Positions 10,766 through 21,398 of a stretch of 64,000 nucleotides of DNA are shown piece by piece. This DNA comes from Phallus indusiatus (Eukaryota; Basidiomycota; Agaricomycetes; Phallales; Phallaceae). The stretch lies in the NCBI GenBank assembly GCA_027605045.1, contig JAQFWX010000026.1, positions 186,001 to 250,000 of the forward strand, read 5' to 3'. The notes below the pieces were generated by a model. It saw only the letters and a list, made by a program, of their open reading frames with translations, had not been told where the DNA came from and did no database searches. Each line of letters begins with the position of its first letter. The first letter of the stretch is position 1. A program made the position numbers and the translations under genes.

Positions 10766-13368
10766 TTACAAACTAAACCATAGTTTATCATCTTCCTCAA
10801 TGTTTTTCAGGCAAACGTGAACCAAGTCATCATAGTCATCAACCGCGCTGGGAGCCTGAGAGGCGGTGGCAGTGGCTGTTGTATGCCCACGAAAGGCACT
10901 GGAGCGTTGTTTCTTGGCTACAGTTCCGGAATTGACTGATATAGAATTTGACCGAGTCCGTTTGTTGGTTTTTCCAGACGCATTGGAATTTGTGGATTCA
11001 ATCGTTTCTGATATTGATACCGATCCACTAGGCGTTGAAGTTTGGGGTGTTCCATGACTGGATTTCAAGGTGTCGCGATTTGTCCGGAATGGATCAGGAA
11101 CCGAAGGTCGGGGCCCTTGAATGGGAATGGGAGTATTTTCGTCTGTCATCCGTATGATTTCTTTAAGCAGAAGACGTTTGAACGCTTCGTGCGAATGCCA
11201 ATAGGGCATCCCCGGAAACCTCGACCAACACATACGGATATAGTCCCCCATGTCAGACAGCATTCTGGCCAGACAGTGAAAATCAGGATGTAGTTCTGTT
11301 TCCCACCTGTCACTATCATGACCCACAATATCAACCACTGTAGCAGGCTGGTGACGTGGATTCATACGAGAATGCATGATCTGCAATACGGTTATTTGTC
11401 CGACGCTGTTTATCCCGGCATATGGCTCACTTCCCAAGGGCCATGCTTTTGCAATGAACCATACAATAATCCAATACATCGACTCCATATCATGATGCGG
11501 CCGGTGAGGAGGAACAAGGTTACCAGTGACGAATGGGTCAACTTCTTTGACTTGTCCAGAAAGAACAGACGATAAATATTCATCAAATTCATCATACCGT
11601 TTCCGCCCATATAGTTGGGAATACTTCTCGAGTACTTCCTCTCCCAAGGATAGTCTCTGAAGAGTGATAGGCGGCTGAGGTTTGCTAATACGTAGGAGGT
11701 TATAGCCATATTTCTGGTAGGCGAGCTCACACGCCATGAACATTGGTGTACCCTTGATATACAGAGCATAAGTTTTAATTTCAAAAGAAGATTCAAGTGC
11801 CCCACCGTTCTTTGGGTCTCTTCCGTGGGATTTTTGCTATCCTCTATGAGCGCTGCGTTGTCAAAGTCAGTTAGCAAGCACAAAGGATCCGATTTCGGGT
11901 TTCCCCTGCGCGGGATCGTTTAGTAAATCATGAAAAAATATGATCGAGTAAAAAAAGAGCACGTACAGAATCTTCCCAATATTTGGGTGATCTAAGGTGT
12001 TGTCTTTTCCAATAAAATGACGAGGTTTGCACAGCACATTATACCAACTGATATCTCGGTGCAAAACACCCCGCTTCGCTACCTCTTCGTGTGCTGAAAT
12101 GGGTTAAGTGAGAACGGTAAAATAAGCAAGTGATGTATCTATATACCTTCTATAGCATCGTAAACGACTTTGAGAAAGTCCAGAACGCTTTTGCAGGCAC
12201 TTAGTCTAAGACCGATGCTTCCCATCACAAGTCGATGTTTCGTTCGATTTCCAGCGGTTAAATGATTGAAAACATTATCGGAAATAGGTCGGACCACCCC
12301 AGGAATAAAACCATCCCCGTGTATGAGGCGTAAGAGGTTTCCTTCTACGTACCGCCTTGAGTTATCCCTCCACATATCCTTTACTACTCGGATGGCTGAT
12401 GTGGCGTTTTCGTTGTCCCCCGTGTCATTGTTGCCAGCGCCAACTCCTATCCAGGTTCTTCTTCCGGATCCTCTCCTCTCGAAAACTGGCTGGATTCGAT
12501 AATCCTCTTTTTTGAACGAGATCTGCCATATGGCGGAATTATACGTGTCCTTCCAGACGATGTCATGAAGCCGAATAGACGTGTCCCGACCGAGGTCTTG
12601 AATGTATGTCTGATGAAGCGAATAGACATAATGAACTAGTTTCTCCAAACCGTCACCCCAACGGAATGACACTGATGTTTTCTGCGTGCATGCATCAACA
12701 TAATAAAATCGGTATCCGGTTTGATTGCAGGTTATGCCAAGCATGCTGACTTTATCGGGTCTGTGTTGCAGAATTGTTTCCAAGTAGTCAATGGACTGTC
12801 TCATTTTCCATTCCTTTTTCGGCTTGACTTCAACCATAGATTCTAAAATAGACCACGGACAACGAAATGAATCTTGAGGAGAATTGTCATCCTTTAACTT
12901 CGTTTTCTGAAGAAAAGGTTCGGAAATAGCCAATGGCGGCAACACTAGAATATCTGGAGCAATATGGCGAGTTTTTTGATGATTCTTTGCGGATGGGGCT
13001 TTGGTGAAAGAACAAAAGAAGTGAAGTGGCTGGCCATTGCCATTTGCGGAGACGTGTTGGGCGATCTTGGTGAAGATGTTCACAATATCGTCGTACATAT
13101 CTACCTCCTTGCGTGCTGATATAATAGCTTTGATAGACTGGGTAATAGAATCATCGTCCAGGTTTGGAATAGTGCCGAGAGGAACGAAGAAGTTTTCTAT
13201 AAAGTTAGGGTCTACCTCAGGATCATCTACAAAAGCCCTCTCCAATGTTGTCGAGAGTCTTGGACCTGAGCGTGAATATTTCTTGAGAGGTGTAGAATTA
13301 GAAAATTGTGTGTTTGAAGACATGCCTTCGGAAGATGAAGCGACTGGAGAGCTTTCTTCGCTCGTCAT
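10766..13368 (-). CDS. FunK1-type fungal protein kinase, copy 2 (intact)
   Basis: The start at 13368 (MTSEESSPVASSSEG) is chosen because the paralogue at 25406 starts at the same methionine, although the frame is open further upstream. Exon 1 runs to about 12147 and ends ..VVYDAIEG. After an intron comes AHEEVAKRGVLHRDISWYNV, the catalytic loop with HRD. A second intron leads to CLLTDFDNAAL, where DFD replaces the usual DFG, as in other FunK1 proteins. After a third intron GTPMFMACEL opens the last exon, which runs to IEEDDKLWFSL at 10766. The serine/threonine-rich tail near the end (SSHGTPQTSTPSGSVS, KRTRSNS) looks disordered. FunK1 proteins are expanded in multicellular basidiomycetes; their substrates are not known. 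Confidence 0.85.
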
Positions 13369-13560
13369 ATTTATATTTGGAATTGTGGACGACGTGTGTT
13401 GTAAAAGAACTGTCCACGCTTTAGAGCATGGGCAATGGAAGAACTTATAGTTTTCCACGATGGTCAAGCGGACCAACAGGACATGACTTTTGTCTGTGCC
13501 GTCCAAGAGAGAACAGGACGCGTTGGCGACGGTCGCGTCAAGCCGATGTCACGTGAGCGT
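13369..13560. repeat. Upstream region shared with FunK1 copy 3
   Basis: About 190 bp upstream of the start of copy 2 is nearly identical to 25407-25590 upstream of copy 3, including GACATGACTTTTGTCTGTGC and GCGTTGGCGACGGTCGCGTC. The duplication therefore covers the promoter region and stops abruptly after GATGTCACGTG. Confidence 0.75.
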
Positions 13561-13594
13561 GACGCGGCGTAGCCTGTATTTACAGGCGGGCGAC

Positions 13595-13790
13595 GCCGCG
13601 ACGAATTGTGTTTGAAACATGTCTTCAGAAGATGAAGCGACTGGAGAGCTTTCTTCACTCGTCATTTTTATAGAGCAATTGAAACTGTGGAAAAAGCGAA
13701 CTTTGAAAGAATTGTCCACGTTTCAAAAGAGTGGGTAATGAAAACACTTGTAATTTTCCACAGTGGTCGCGTCGAGAAAGGTGATGGTGC
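13595..13790 (-). pseudogene. FunK1 5'-end fragment
   Basis: On the minus strand a start at 13665 reads MTSEESSPVASSSEDMF and then loses homology after about 20 codons. The bases upstream of it (13666-13790), including AATTGTCCACGTTTC and AATTTTCCACAGTGG, match the region upstream of the intact FunK1 starts. It is a truncated duplicate of promoter plus first codons. Confidence 0.7.
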
Positions 13791-13891
13791 CATGGTCACT
13801 GGTGGCGCCTGTGATTTGATCACGTGCTTCCACTTGCCTCGCCTGTACAACGTACATAGTTGCCCACAGCCCGCGCACACGGGGGACGGGA

Positions 13892-14080
13892 GCCGACGAA
13901 ATTGAACATTTGCAGAACAAGCACGCATCAACTCAATTAATTAATTCATCCGACCGGACTGTTCACCGGTGCCAACGATACATACACCTCATTCTAATGT
14001 CGCCTTTCGACTCTTTCGCTTAGCCTTGAGTCATATTTCTATATGGATGAGACCTCTCTGAATTATCATGATTATAATTA
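13892..14080. repeat. Dispersed direct repeat, copy A (pair with 19401-19585)
   Basis: About 190 bp starting GCCGAC and containing GAACATTTGCAGAACAAGCA, GGACTGTTCACCGGTGCCAA and ATGGATGAGACCTCTCTG is repeated with few differences 5.5 kb away in the same orientation. It has no obvious coding content. The left border of each copy is next to a GC-rich, hairpin-prone sequence. Confidence 0.8.
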
Positions 14081-14096
14081 AAGTCCATTCGGACAG

Positions 14097-14160
14097 GCAT
14101 GGAATGATTACACGAAACGAGTCCCTTATCGATACATTCTGTTTGTTGAACCACAACGCG
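14097..14160 (+). pseudogene. ICMT-like methyltransferase C-terminal remnant
   Basis: Bases 14099-14139 read WNDYTKRVPYRYI, matching the C-terminal signature WDDYVKRVPYRY of the two ICMT-like copies at 14794 and 17629. Nothing of the upstream domain is left; the dispersed repeat abuts its left side. Confidence 0.65.
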
Positions 14161-14793
14161 TATGCTACAGACAATTTCAAGACGCGCAACATCCTATGTA
14201 AAGGACAATATTAATGCACCAGCTTCAGATTCACTAATTCCTGATAGGCCGTCAGTCTTCTTATCCTCATACTACATCGTCTCATGTCTATGTTTCGTAA
14301 TATGAACGGTATCTTTTTACCAACCGTGACTGGCTTTGTGTTGAGTGCATGCATCATCACTCCTAGAGTGAGAATTTCGAAATGACGGTATACAGCATTT
14401 GTACTGAGCAACAGAAAACGAGGATAGCAAATACCGTTCGTCAATTATACCGCCTTACTACTAAATGCGCCACTGTTGTGTGCATTGAAACGCTTCCGGT
14501 AGGATCTAGCCCCGAAAGTATTTGCAATTTTCAGTTCATAGATGTCCATAGTTGCATTTAGACGAACTTTGGGAAGTCCGCCGGTTGCTAGAAGCGAGGT
14601 TTTACGCGCACAAGCTGTATTAGCGCTACAATGCATCAGACTTTTATGTCGGAAATCTATCGGATTTCGGTGAAAACGGTGACCAATCCGACGTTCTCGT
14701 ACCATTTCTGTATAAGTTCAAGGCTGCAATAGGTGGGAGAGGACGTTTACCTCTCTGACTTCTATATACCCACAACTCTAATCGCCCTCAAAA
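14161..14793. other. Spacer; probable promoter of the ICMT-like pseudogene at its right end
   Basis: No gene recognised. A TATA-like TCTATATAC lies at about 14760-14768, some 30 bp before the first ATG of the next gene. Confidence 0.35.
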
Positions 14794-15552
14794 ATGTCGT
14801 ACAAATTGGCTCCAAAGCTAGCCCTCCTGTTCTACATGGAAGCATTGATTCTGAGGGCATGCATCGCGCCTACTAAAGAAACGTCTACGGATAAAATCGA
14901 GAAAAGCATCTTCACAAAAAATATTCATACAGTGACGAAACTGATAGTCATAGTGCGTTACTTCTGTGTCTTGTCATCTCAGTTTAGACTCATCATGCTA
15001 AACAGCCTACTCTCTTAATGCCCAGTTGGACTTTCAGCTTCGTCATATTGATGAGGACACCTTTCATACACCTTTACACTCAAACGTTTCTGTGGATATT
15101 TGCCCTCAAGACATAAATCATGAATTAGACCGCTTGTCACCTTTATTTTGGAGTATTTTCCTCTTGGTCGCTGGCGGAACTTATCTTCGTGTACTATGTT
15201 TTAAGACATTGGGAAAGTTCTTCACTTTTAAAGTCACCATTCGTTCAAACCACAAAATCGTTGATATCGGTCCTTACGGAATCGTACGACATCCAGCTCA
15301 CATCGGCGGCTTTATCGCGTATGCTGGTGCAGCTCTTCTGATTTTCAGCTCTCACAGTCCAGCTGTTACTTGCGGATGAGCTGCATCGTCTTTACTTGTC
15401 AAGTTTTTCATGGCGTTATGGGCATTTTTCTTAACTTTAATATAGTGCGTCGCATCCCATATGAGGAGGAAAATTTACGGGTCCATTTTGGAGAAGCATG
15501 GGATGATTATGTGAAACGGGTTCCTTATCGATACATTCCCGGGGTTTATTGA
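14794..15552 (+). pseudogene. ICMT-like methyltransferase, broken copy
   Basis: This is a paralogue of the intact gene at 17629-18417. It reads MSYKLAPKLALLFYMEALIL, then after an intron LSPLFWSIFLLVAGG, SNHKIVDIGPYGIVRHPAH and finally WDDYVKRVPYRYIPGVY. Where the intact copy has tryptophan (TCGW), this one has TGA at 15377-15379, and a second frame change follows before VRRIPYEEEN. The family (isoprenylcysteine carboxyl methyltransferase / PEMT-like) is membrane-embedded and uses S-adenosylmethionine; GPYxxVRHPxY is its cofactor-site signature. Two independent lesions argue for a dead copy. Confidence 0.8.
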
Positions 15553-15697
15553 TGAGAGGCCGATATGTACATTGTGAATATAGTACATGTTCAATTGAAT
15601 AGTATATATAACATTCCTTTCTATCAGCCGCCCATCCAGGAAGTTATCCGCCCGTTGCATAGTACAGTTCATAAATATAGCATATCTTCGGCATGAG

Positions 15698-16345
15698 TAA
15701 TGATTTGCCTGGCTCTGGCTCAGGCCAGGGCCAAGCCGGGGACAAGCCGTTTAAAGCCAGGGCCAAGCCAAGCTAAAGCCGCCTCAGGCCATGCTCACTG
15801 GCCTGGCTTTGGGATTGGTCAGGCCAGGGCCAAGCCGTCAGGCCACGGCATCTCGGCTGCTGCCCAGACGGCACGATCTTCACCTACAAGCTCATGTAGT
15901 AATAGGAAAATTTTTTTAAACAACTTTTCGAACACTTAACTATCACCACATATGCCTCCAAAAACCAAAGATATACCTGCTGCTCGTGTAGGAAGTACCC
16001 GCACTCGTATTCCCACTGCAAAATTAGCCGATCCCAATAATGCCAATAGGCGCTGGAAGATTTGGTGAAGGAGAAAAGGAGGATGAAGAGTTTTTTTCAG
16101 TGATTTTGAATGAAGGAGGAGGAGAATATTAGTATTGCAAAATATAAGTAATTACAGTCACTGTGCTAGAATTTCTATACAGCGTGAATTTCTGATATGT
16201 GAGAGCCAAGGCCAAAGCCAAAGCCGGCCAGGCTAAGCCAGAGCCAGATTACTCTGGCCTGGCCCGAGATTTTGAGAGGCCAAAGACAGAGCAAGCCAGG
16301 CCAAAGCCGCTGGCTTCAGGCCAAGCCAAGGCCAGGAAATCATTA
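15698..16345. mobile_element. Non-autonomous hAT-type element (648 bp) with 8-bp target duplication
   Basis: The ends are inverted repeats: TAATGATTTGCCTGGC at the left and, read from the right end inward, TAATGATTTCCTGGC. The element is flanked by GGCATGAG at 15690-15697 and 16346-16353, an 8-bp target-site duplication as made by hAT transposases. Both subterminal regions are packed with words such as GGCCAAGCC and GGCCAGG, the arrangement expected of transposase-binding subterminal repeats. Inside, an ATG at about 15952 opens a 38-codon frame (MPPKTKDIPAARVGS...), and a second short frame ends EFFSVILNEGGGEY; these may be the two ends of a deleted transposase gene. It cannot move by itself. 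Confidence 0.85.
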
Positions 16346-16353
16346 GGCATGAG

Positions 16354-17628
16354 TAATTAAAGGTATGTTATTTTTCAATGTCAATCAATTACTGTACAAA
16401 AGTTTAGACCTACCCAAAAGTTCTCTCTTCAATGGACAAACGATATGACTTCACGAAGCCAACATGATATGATTGGTGTGCGTATAACATTGTACAATTT
16501 CTGGAACAACATAGCGAGAAGTAGGCATCGAAGACGAGAAGTCCGCTTGAAATTTGCGTTTCGTGTTGCCGTTTAAAGTCTATCGGACTCCGATAGAAAT
16601 CCGTACGATGTCACCTAATGCATACTCGCATGCATATGTCAAGTATTGAGCCGGAGAAAGAGAGTCTTCTCTAAAAACCCACCGTCACTTCTGCGTTTTG
16701 TACGACAAACGAATCGGGTTAGTCTGCAGAATTCATAGAACTTCAGAAAGACATTGATCTTCGTTGAGTTCAGCGCCGGCTCACCTGATCATTATTAACT
16801 TGAATATAATATATTTATAACCGGAATAATAGTATTTCACGTCGGTATTTGCGTGGCTTTAATGAATTAATGATGATTAATCAGGCCAAAAGAAGCGCAT
16901 TTAGACGCTTCGTTGAATCTGAATGAATATTACAAATATGATACTGTTATCACGATTCACTCCCTAAGCCCGTAAAAGGGCAATGCATGAACCCGATCTG
17001 CCATGTCTTCCTCAGTCATTTAATCAGGTTTATTGTCTATAGTAGGGTGTCAGACATTGTACAGTACATGTAATCTAAGCGTGTTCATATACAGAGAATA
17101 CTAAAACATCTGTTCCCGTGCGTGGCTTTGATGTATCATGGCTCCGGCGAGAATCTGAAAGTACTGCAGAAGCATCGTTTATATTTACTGCATGGCGGGT
17201 TCCGGGCTGTTCCTGAGCCGATATTATTTGCTATACTAACTAATACATACGCTCTATTCAGAAGAACTTGAACATAAATGGCTTCCTTGGTGAGAGAAGT
17301 CTAACTGTTTGAAATATTCCCAAACGCATTAAAATAATACATATGATCACAGAACATTTGAATTGAATAGATGGCGCGTCTGCGTTCATTCGCCCTATAA
17401 GTGTAGCCTTCGATACTTTCGTCGCTGGCGGTTACATTTATTGAAACATAAATATTAAATACTAGCGCTCAGTCTAAATTGTTAGATTTAGTTTCTGGAC
17501 GGCGATAATCAGTTAAGAATGTGGAGAAACACGACCAAATTGACCCGTATTTATGTCATGTTAAAAACCGATGGTAATGATTGAGAAAGATTCCCTCACC
17601 CCTCATATCTAGTTCCCGCTTTTTCGAA
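16354..17628. other. AT-rich spacer
   Basis: About 1.3 kb with no recognisable gene. Open frames are short and lack family resemblance. Confidence 0.4.
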
Positions 17629-18417
17629 ATGCTGTCCATTACAGTGGCACTCAAGCTAGTCATGCTGTCGATCATGTTCGTATTGACTAAAAAAGCATTC
17701 ACTCCACCGAACAAAGAAATATCTTCCGACAAAATCGAAGAAAGTACCTTCACGAACAGGTACATTCACCCATTGATAAAGTATGGGGCTATGGTAAGTC
17801 GCATTGATTGGTTAGAGATAACTCCTTCCGGAGTTCTAACAGTTGAGTGTCAATAGCCAGTTATTCTTATTCCTAGTTTTATTCAAGCCTCCGTCATACT
17901 ATTGGGAATTATACCGTGGTCATCTTCACTTTCAAGGCCTTTTGATTTTGCGGATGTATGCTCACGAGATGACAATGAACTCTACCATTTGTCGCCTTTG
18001 TTCTGGAGCATTTTCCTCCTAATCGCTGGTGGCGCTTCTCTTCGATTGTTATGTTTCAAAATACTAGGAAGACTTTTCACTTTTTCCGTCACCATTCGCT
18101 CAAACCACAAAGTCGTCGATGTTGGTCCTTACGGGATTGTACGACACCCAAGCTACATTGGTGGTTATATCATTTATGCCGGTGTTGCTCTTTGGGCTTT
18201 CAGTTCCCAAAACCCTGCCATTACATGCGGATGGGCATCTTCGTCCTTGCTTGTGAGATTCATTTTAGCATTGTGGGTTTCCACTGGAGCCTTCATTTGC
18301 ATTTGTATAATGCGACGTGTTCCCGTGGAGGAAAGAAACCTTCAAGCTCATTTCGGGAAGTCATGGGATGACTACGTGAAGCGGGTCCCATACCGATACT
18401 TCCCAGGCATTTACTAA
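17629..18417 (+). CDS. Isoprenylcysteine carboxyl methyltransferase-like protein (intact)
   Basis: The start is the ATG at 17629 (MLSITVALKLVML...); the frame is open upstream but only from a non-ATG codon. Exon 1 ends near 17794 (IKYGAM), followed by an intron to about 17879. Exon 2 reads QASVILLGIIPWS, LSPLFWSIFLLIAGG, then the signature SNHKVVDVGPYGIVRHPSY, several membrane segments, and the terminal EERNLQAHFGKSWDDY and VKRVPYRYFPGIY. This is the ICMT/PEMT-like fold: an S-adenosylmethionine-dependent methyltransferase in membranes. True ICMT (Ste14) methylates prenylated C-terminal cysteines; whether this divergent family member does so is not shown. Family sizes of about 230-240 residues agree. 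Confidence 0.8.
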
Positions 18418-19400
18418 AGTATAATTAAGTACACTTGTACTAATATAGGAATTCTTACCACTCACACTACTAATATCTGTTCTCAACGTGGCACACGCTG
18501 AGTTTTCCTCTTTTATGTTAATATACCGATAAGACTTTCACATACAATTTCTCACCTCTTCGATTGACAAACGTCGGACTGTGTCTCCTTATGAAGACAT
18601 TCTGCGGAGTATTCAAGAGTAGTATAACTCATCTGAGAAAAACCACAAAGGTATAACTTGAGCATTTACTCTTGAGTTTCGGGTAATGTTGAGATTCATG
18701 AGTTAAAGAATTGAGTGAGCAGGGGGGATAAAATTCTAAAGTTCACATATTCGACGCTGAAAAAAAGGGGGGGCATACATAATGTGTTTTTATATTTATG
18801 ACCGAGCATGAGCCAAAAATATAGTGTAGAGAGAAAGGATTGGTTGAGACAGACAACTCGTTCAATAGGAAGACAATTCAACCATATGTAATCTATTCAA
18901 TAGAAGCCTGCTTAATGGAGGGATGGCCACTCGGTACGAACATACTTTGGACCATTGACAATGTATTCGTCCGTCGTGCCTGAGATGGATATAAGTAATT
19001 ATGTTTTATTGATCCTCTCACCTGGAGCAATGTTAATAAGAGCATACCGGTACCCAGAAAAGAAATAAGCTAAATCACGGTTTGTTGGATGAGGGAGAAT
19101 GGCATCGACAGTTTTGAAGCCAGCTTTCTTCAAAGAGGGCCCTAAAGGCCTAAGCAGCCTAAGCCGTTCTAGCCGTGGGAAAATAGGGATCGAGTTTTTT
19201 CTGAACCACCATCACCTTTCTCAACGCGTCTACCTTCGACGGCGACGGCGGCGGCGGCACTTCCTCAACATGGATTACTTATACTGAATGGGTTGACAAG
19301 TCAGTACGCGTTTTTGTAGTTTTAGCCGAACCCGAACTGACTTTTTTTGGCCTGGCGGTTCCCAACCCCCGCCCTAATCAGGCGCACATGAAGGGCGGGG

Positions 19401-19585
19401 GCCGACAAAAATTGAACATTTGCAGAACAAGCACGCATCAATTCAATTAATTCATCCGATCGGACTGTTCACCGGTGCCAACGATACATACAGCCCATTC
19501 TAATGTCGCCTTTCGACTCTTTCGGTTACGTTGAATCATATTTTTATATGGATGAGACCTCTCTGGATTATTATGATCATAATTA
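19401..19585. repeat. Dispersed direct repeat, copy B
   Basis: Partner of 13892-14080 in the same orientation, with roughly one difference in every ten to fifteen bases. It starts right at the end of the GC-rich hairpin arm AGGGCGGGGG. Confidence 0.8.
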
Positions 19586-19829
19586 ATGGCGAGTAACATA
19601 TACGTTAAGCAGTGCCAACTATTCAACACGCTGTCTTGATTTCCGTCCCTTGGCACATTAAGGGTAATTCACTCCTGTCTTCCACATTCAAAGGTGAGCC
19701 ATAAATCATCATTCACCTGAGATTCGAAGTTTAAGTATCTGTTCAGTATGACCTCTTTCACAAAACATTGGTGCGTAGTCCAATAAGCGAGCTTCGCCTT
19801 TTACTTCCATTCTCAGCCGTTCCGAAAGG

Positions 19830-19836
19830 TATAAAA
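19830..19836 (+). promoter_or_regulatory. TATA box of the inhibitor-like gene
   Basis: TATAAAA, 61 bp upstream of the ATG at 19897, a usual distance for a short 5' leader. Confidence 0.5.
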
Positions 19837-19896
19837 CCGAGCTCCCACCTTCAGTCTCCCTCAGTGAAATTCCTATTACTAAGCATTTCCGCAGAC

Positions 19897-20359
19897 ATGT
19901 CTCTTACTCCTGGTGTTTATACCATCATCTTGAACATTACCGGAAAACCGATCGCTGCCCTCGGCACAAACGGCGTTGACTTGATCGAGTCGACTACTAG
20001 TATGAGTAGTATTTCCAAAGTTCGTCCCATTTATTCTTACTAATCTTACTCAATCCCAACCGACCATCGACTTTTATTAGTGGATTATCAGACCTATTGG
20101 TGACGTGCCAACAAACGCATACACTATTCAGAATGAATCGACGAACGCTTTCGTGGTTCCAGCAATTGAGGGAAATAAACTTACTTTCGATGTCAGACCA
20201 TTTGCGTGGTTTATTACTGGTGATCTGAAGAATGCAACGTATGCTTCAAACTTGGCTGCAACTTTCTTCGCGCGAACTGACGGGCTGTCTAAACTAGCAT
20301 ATCCGAAACCGGCCCGGCTGGAACGGTTCATTGGAGTCCCAATTACAATTCCATGGTAA
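19897..20359 (+). CDS. Small beta-trefoil protease-inhibitor-like protein (I66-type resemblance)
   Basis: Two exons, 19897-20019 and 20081-20359, joined in phase 0 across a GT-AG intron, give about 133 residues. The protein begins MSLTPGVYTIILNITGKPI and continues WIIRPIGD, TNAYTIQNE, FVVPAIEG, LTFDVRP. This order (W-x-I, YTI, WVVP-like, VRP) resembles mushroom serine protease inhibitors of family I66 (cospin type), small cytosolic beta-trefoils used in defence. It is shorter than the usual about 150 residues, missing part of the middle. No signal peptide is visible, as expected for that family. The assignment is by eye and could be a related trefoil lectin instead. Confidence 0.5.
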
Positions 20360-21043
20360 TTTTAATACTCTACTTCATATCAATTCGTTTTAGCACAGCT
20401 AAATGAAATTGTAGTGGGTCAATTTGTCAGCTGACCCTAAATCTCCCACTTGGACTCTCACGAAGGTATACTGAAGTTTATGGTGGCATCGGGGCGATTG
20501 TGAATCGGCTGACTACCGTCGGAATACTCAACTTTTCTTGAAGATTAACGTGTTTTTAACTTATTGGCGATAAATGTTTCTTGTTTTTGAGTAGTATTTT
20601 AGGAAAGTGTACTCGTTAAGCCACTGACCGATGTGAATCATCATGGTTCTCCCCCATCATGTGCACTATCCTGTGTCTTTATGCGTCTAAATTCACACTA
20701 GGCTAGATTACTTCTAGATTACTTTATGTTCTTATCTGTTTTGGCATTGCATGAAAACAAGGACAAAGAAATGCCCACACATAAAGACTTTGGGGGCTTG
20801 TGCCAAACCTACGCTCCTACAAGGGAACTAGTTCTGCTGCCATAGTGCCATTTACATAGGATTTGATGCCCGGGCCCGCTCTCAACGTATACACCCAACC
20901 ACAAACCGACTGGAGATATTAGATGTGGTTTCGCTCGCGATTCTGACTCCTGCCACGGCGGCCAATACAATAGACGCTCAATGATGCGGGCGCGAAATCA
21001 ACAATCGACACGCGTGTTCAAAAGCATTTGCGCAAACGGCGTC
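20360..21043. other. Spacer upstream of U6 snRNA
   Basis: No gene recognised apart from the U6 promoter at its right end. Confidence 0.4.
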
Positions 21044-21044
21044 C

Positions 21045-21052
21045 TTTTAAAG
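21045..21052 (+). promoter_or_regulatory. TATA-like element of the U6 gene
   Basis: TTTTAAAG lies about 17-24 bp upstream of the inferred U6 5' end, the position used by Pol III external promoters. Confidence 0.55.
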
Positions 21053-21068
21053 TATTGACAAACGAAAT

Positions 21069-21092
21069 GTCCCCTTCGGGGTGACATACGTA

Positions 21093-21123
<31 letters not shown>

Positions 21124-21192
21124 GGCCCCTGCACAAGGATGACACGCTAGTACAGAGTGGACGACCTTCGGGTCGCAATATTTATTTTGTCG
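21069..21192 (+). ncRNA. U6 spliceosomal snRNA
   Basis: The 5' stem GTCCCC-TTCG-GGGTGAC is followed by AATTGGAACGATACAGAGAA and GATTAGCATGGCCCCTGC, ACAAGGATGACACGC, which is the universal U6 core including the ACAGAGA box that pairs with the 5' splice site and AGC for U2/U4 pairing. Downstream of GACACGC the sequence is unusual: TAGTACAGAGTGG and then a hairpin CGACC-TTCG-GGTCG before an AT-rich stretch. A run of ten T (21193-21202) is the Pol III stop. The exact 3' end is uncertain; a usual length of about 105 nt would end near 21173. Confidence 0.92.
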
Positions 21193-21202
21193 TTTTTTTT
21201 TT
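21193..21202 (+). terminator. Pol III oligo-T terminator of U6
   Basis: Ten consecutive T directly after the U6 sequence. Confidence 0.8.
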
Positions 21203-21398
21203 CGTTGGCTCCCCTCTCAACGAAGACTGATTTTTCAATGAGGTCAAATCAGAGAGGTCTTGATATTTAAGTCTCCAAATGATGCAGAAATGTATATGTT
21301 GAATTTTCCAAAAAGATATCATTCAATTCACACAATCAAACCAAACGTTATGTAAGGAAAACATATACAGGAAGGCTATGAAGACCCCCAAAAAGAGA

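Larger units (their letters stand above)
18418..19896. other. Spacer with dispersed repeat and probable promoter
   Basis: No gene recognised. It contains repeat copy B (19401-19585), a GC-rich inverted repeat (19366-19375 with 19392-19401), and a TATA box (TATAAAA at 19830-19836) about 60 bp before the next ATG. The frame at 19099-19287 with an Arg run shows no family resemblance. Confidence 0.4.

Noticed and set aside
14445..14705. Minus-strand 86-codon frame
   Set aside because: No family resemblance, no introns or promoter signs, lies in the ICMT-like promoter region.
19140..19175. Telomere-like CCCTAAA and CCTAAG words
   Set aside because: Only one exact unit and no tandem array; chance similarity.
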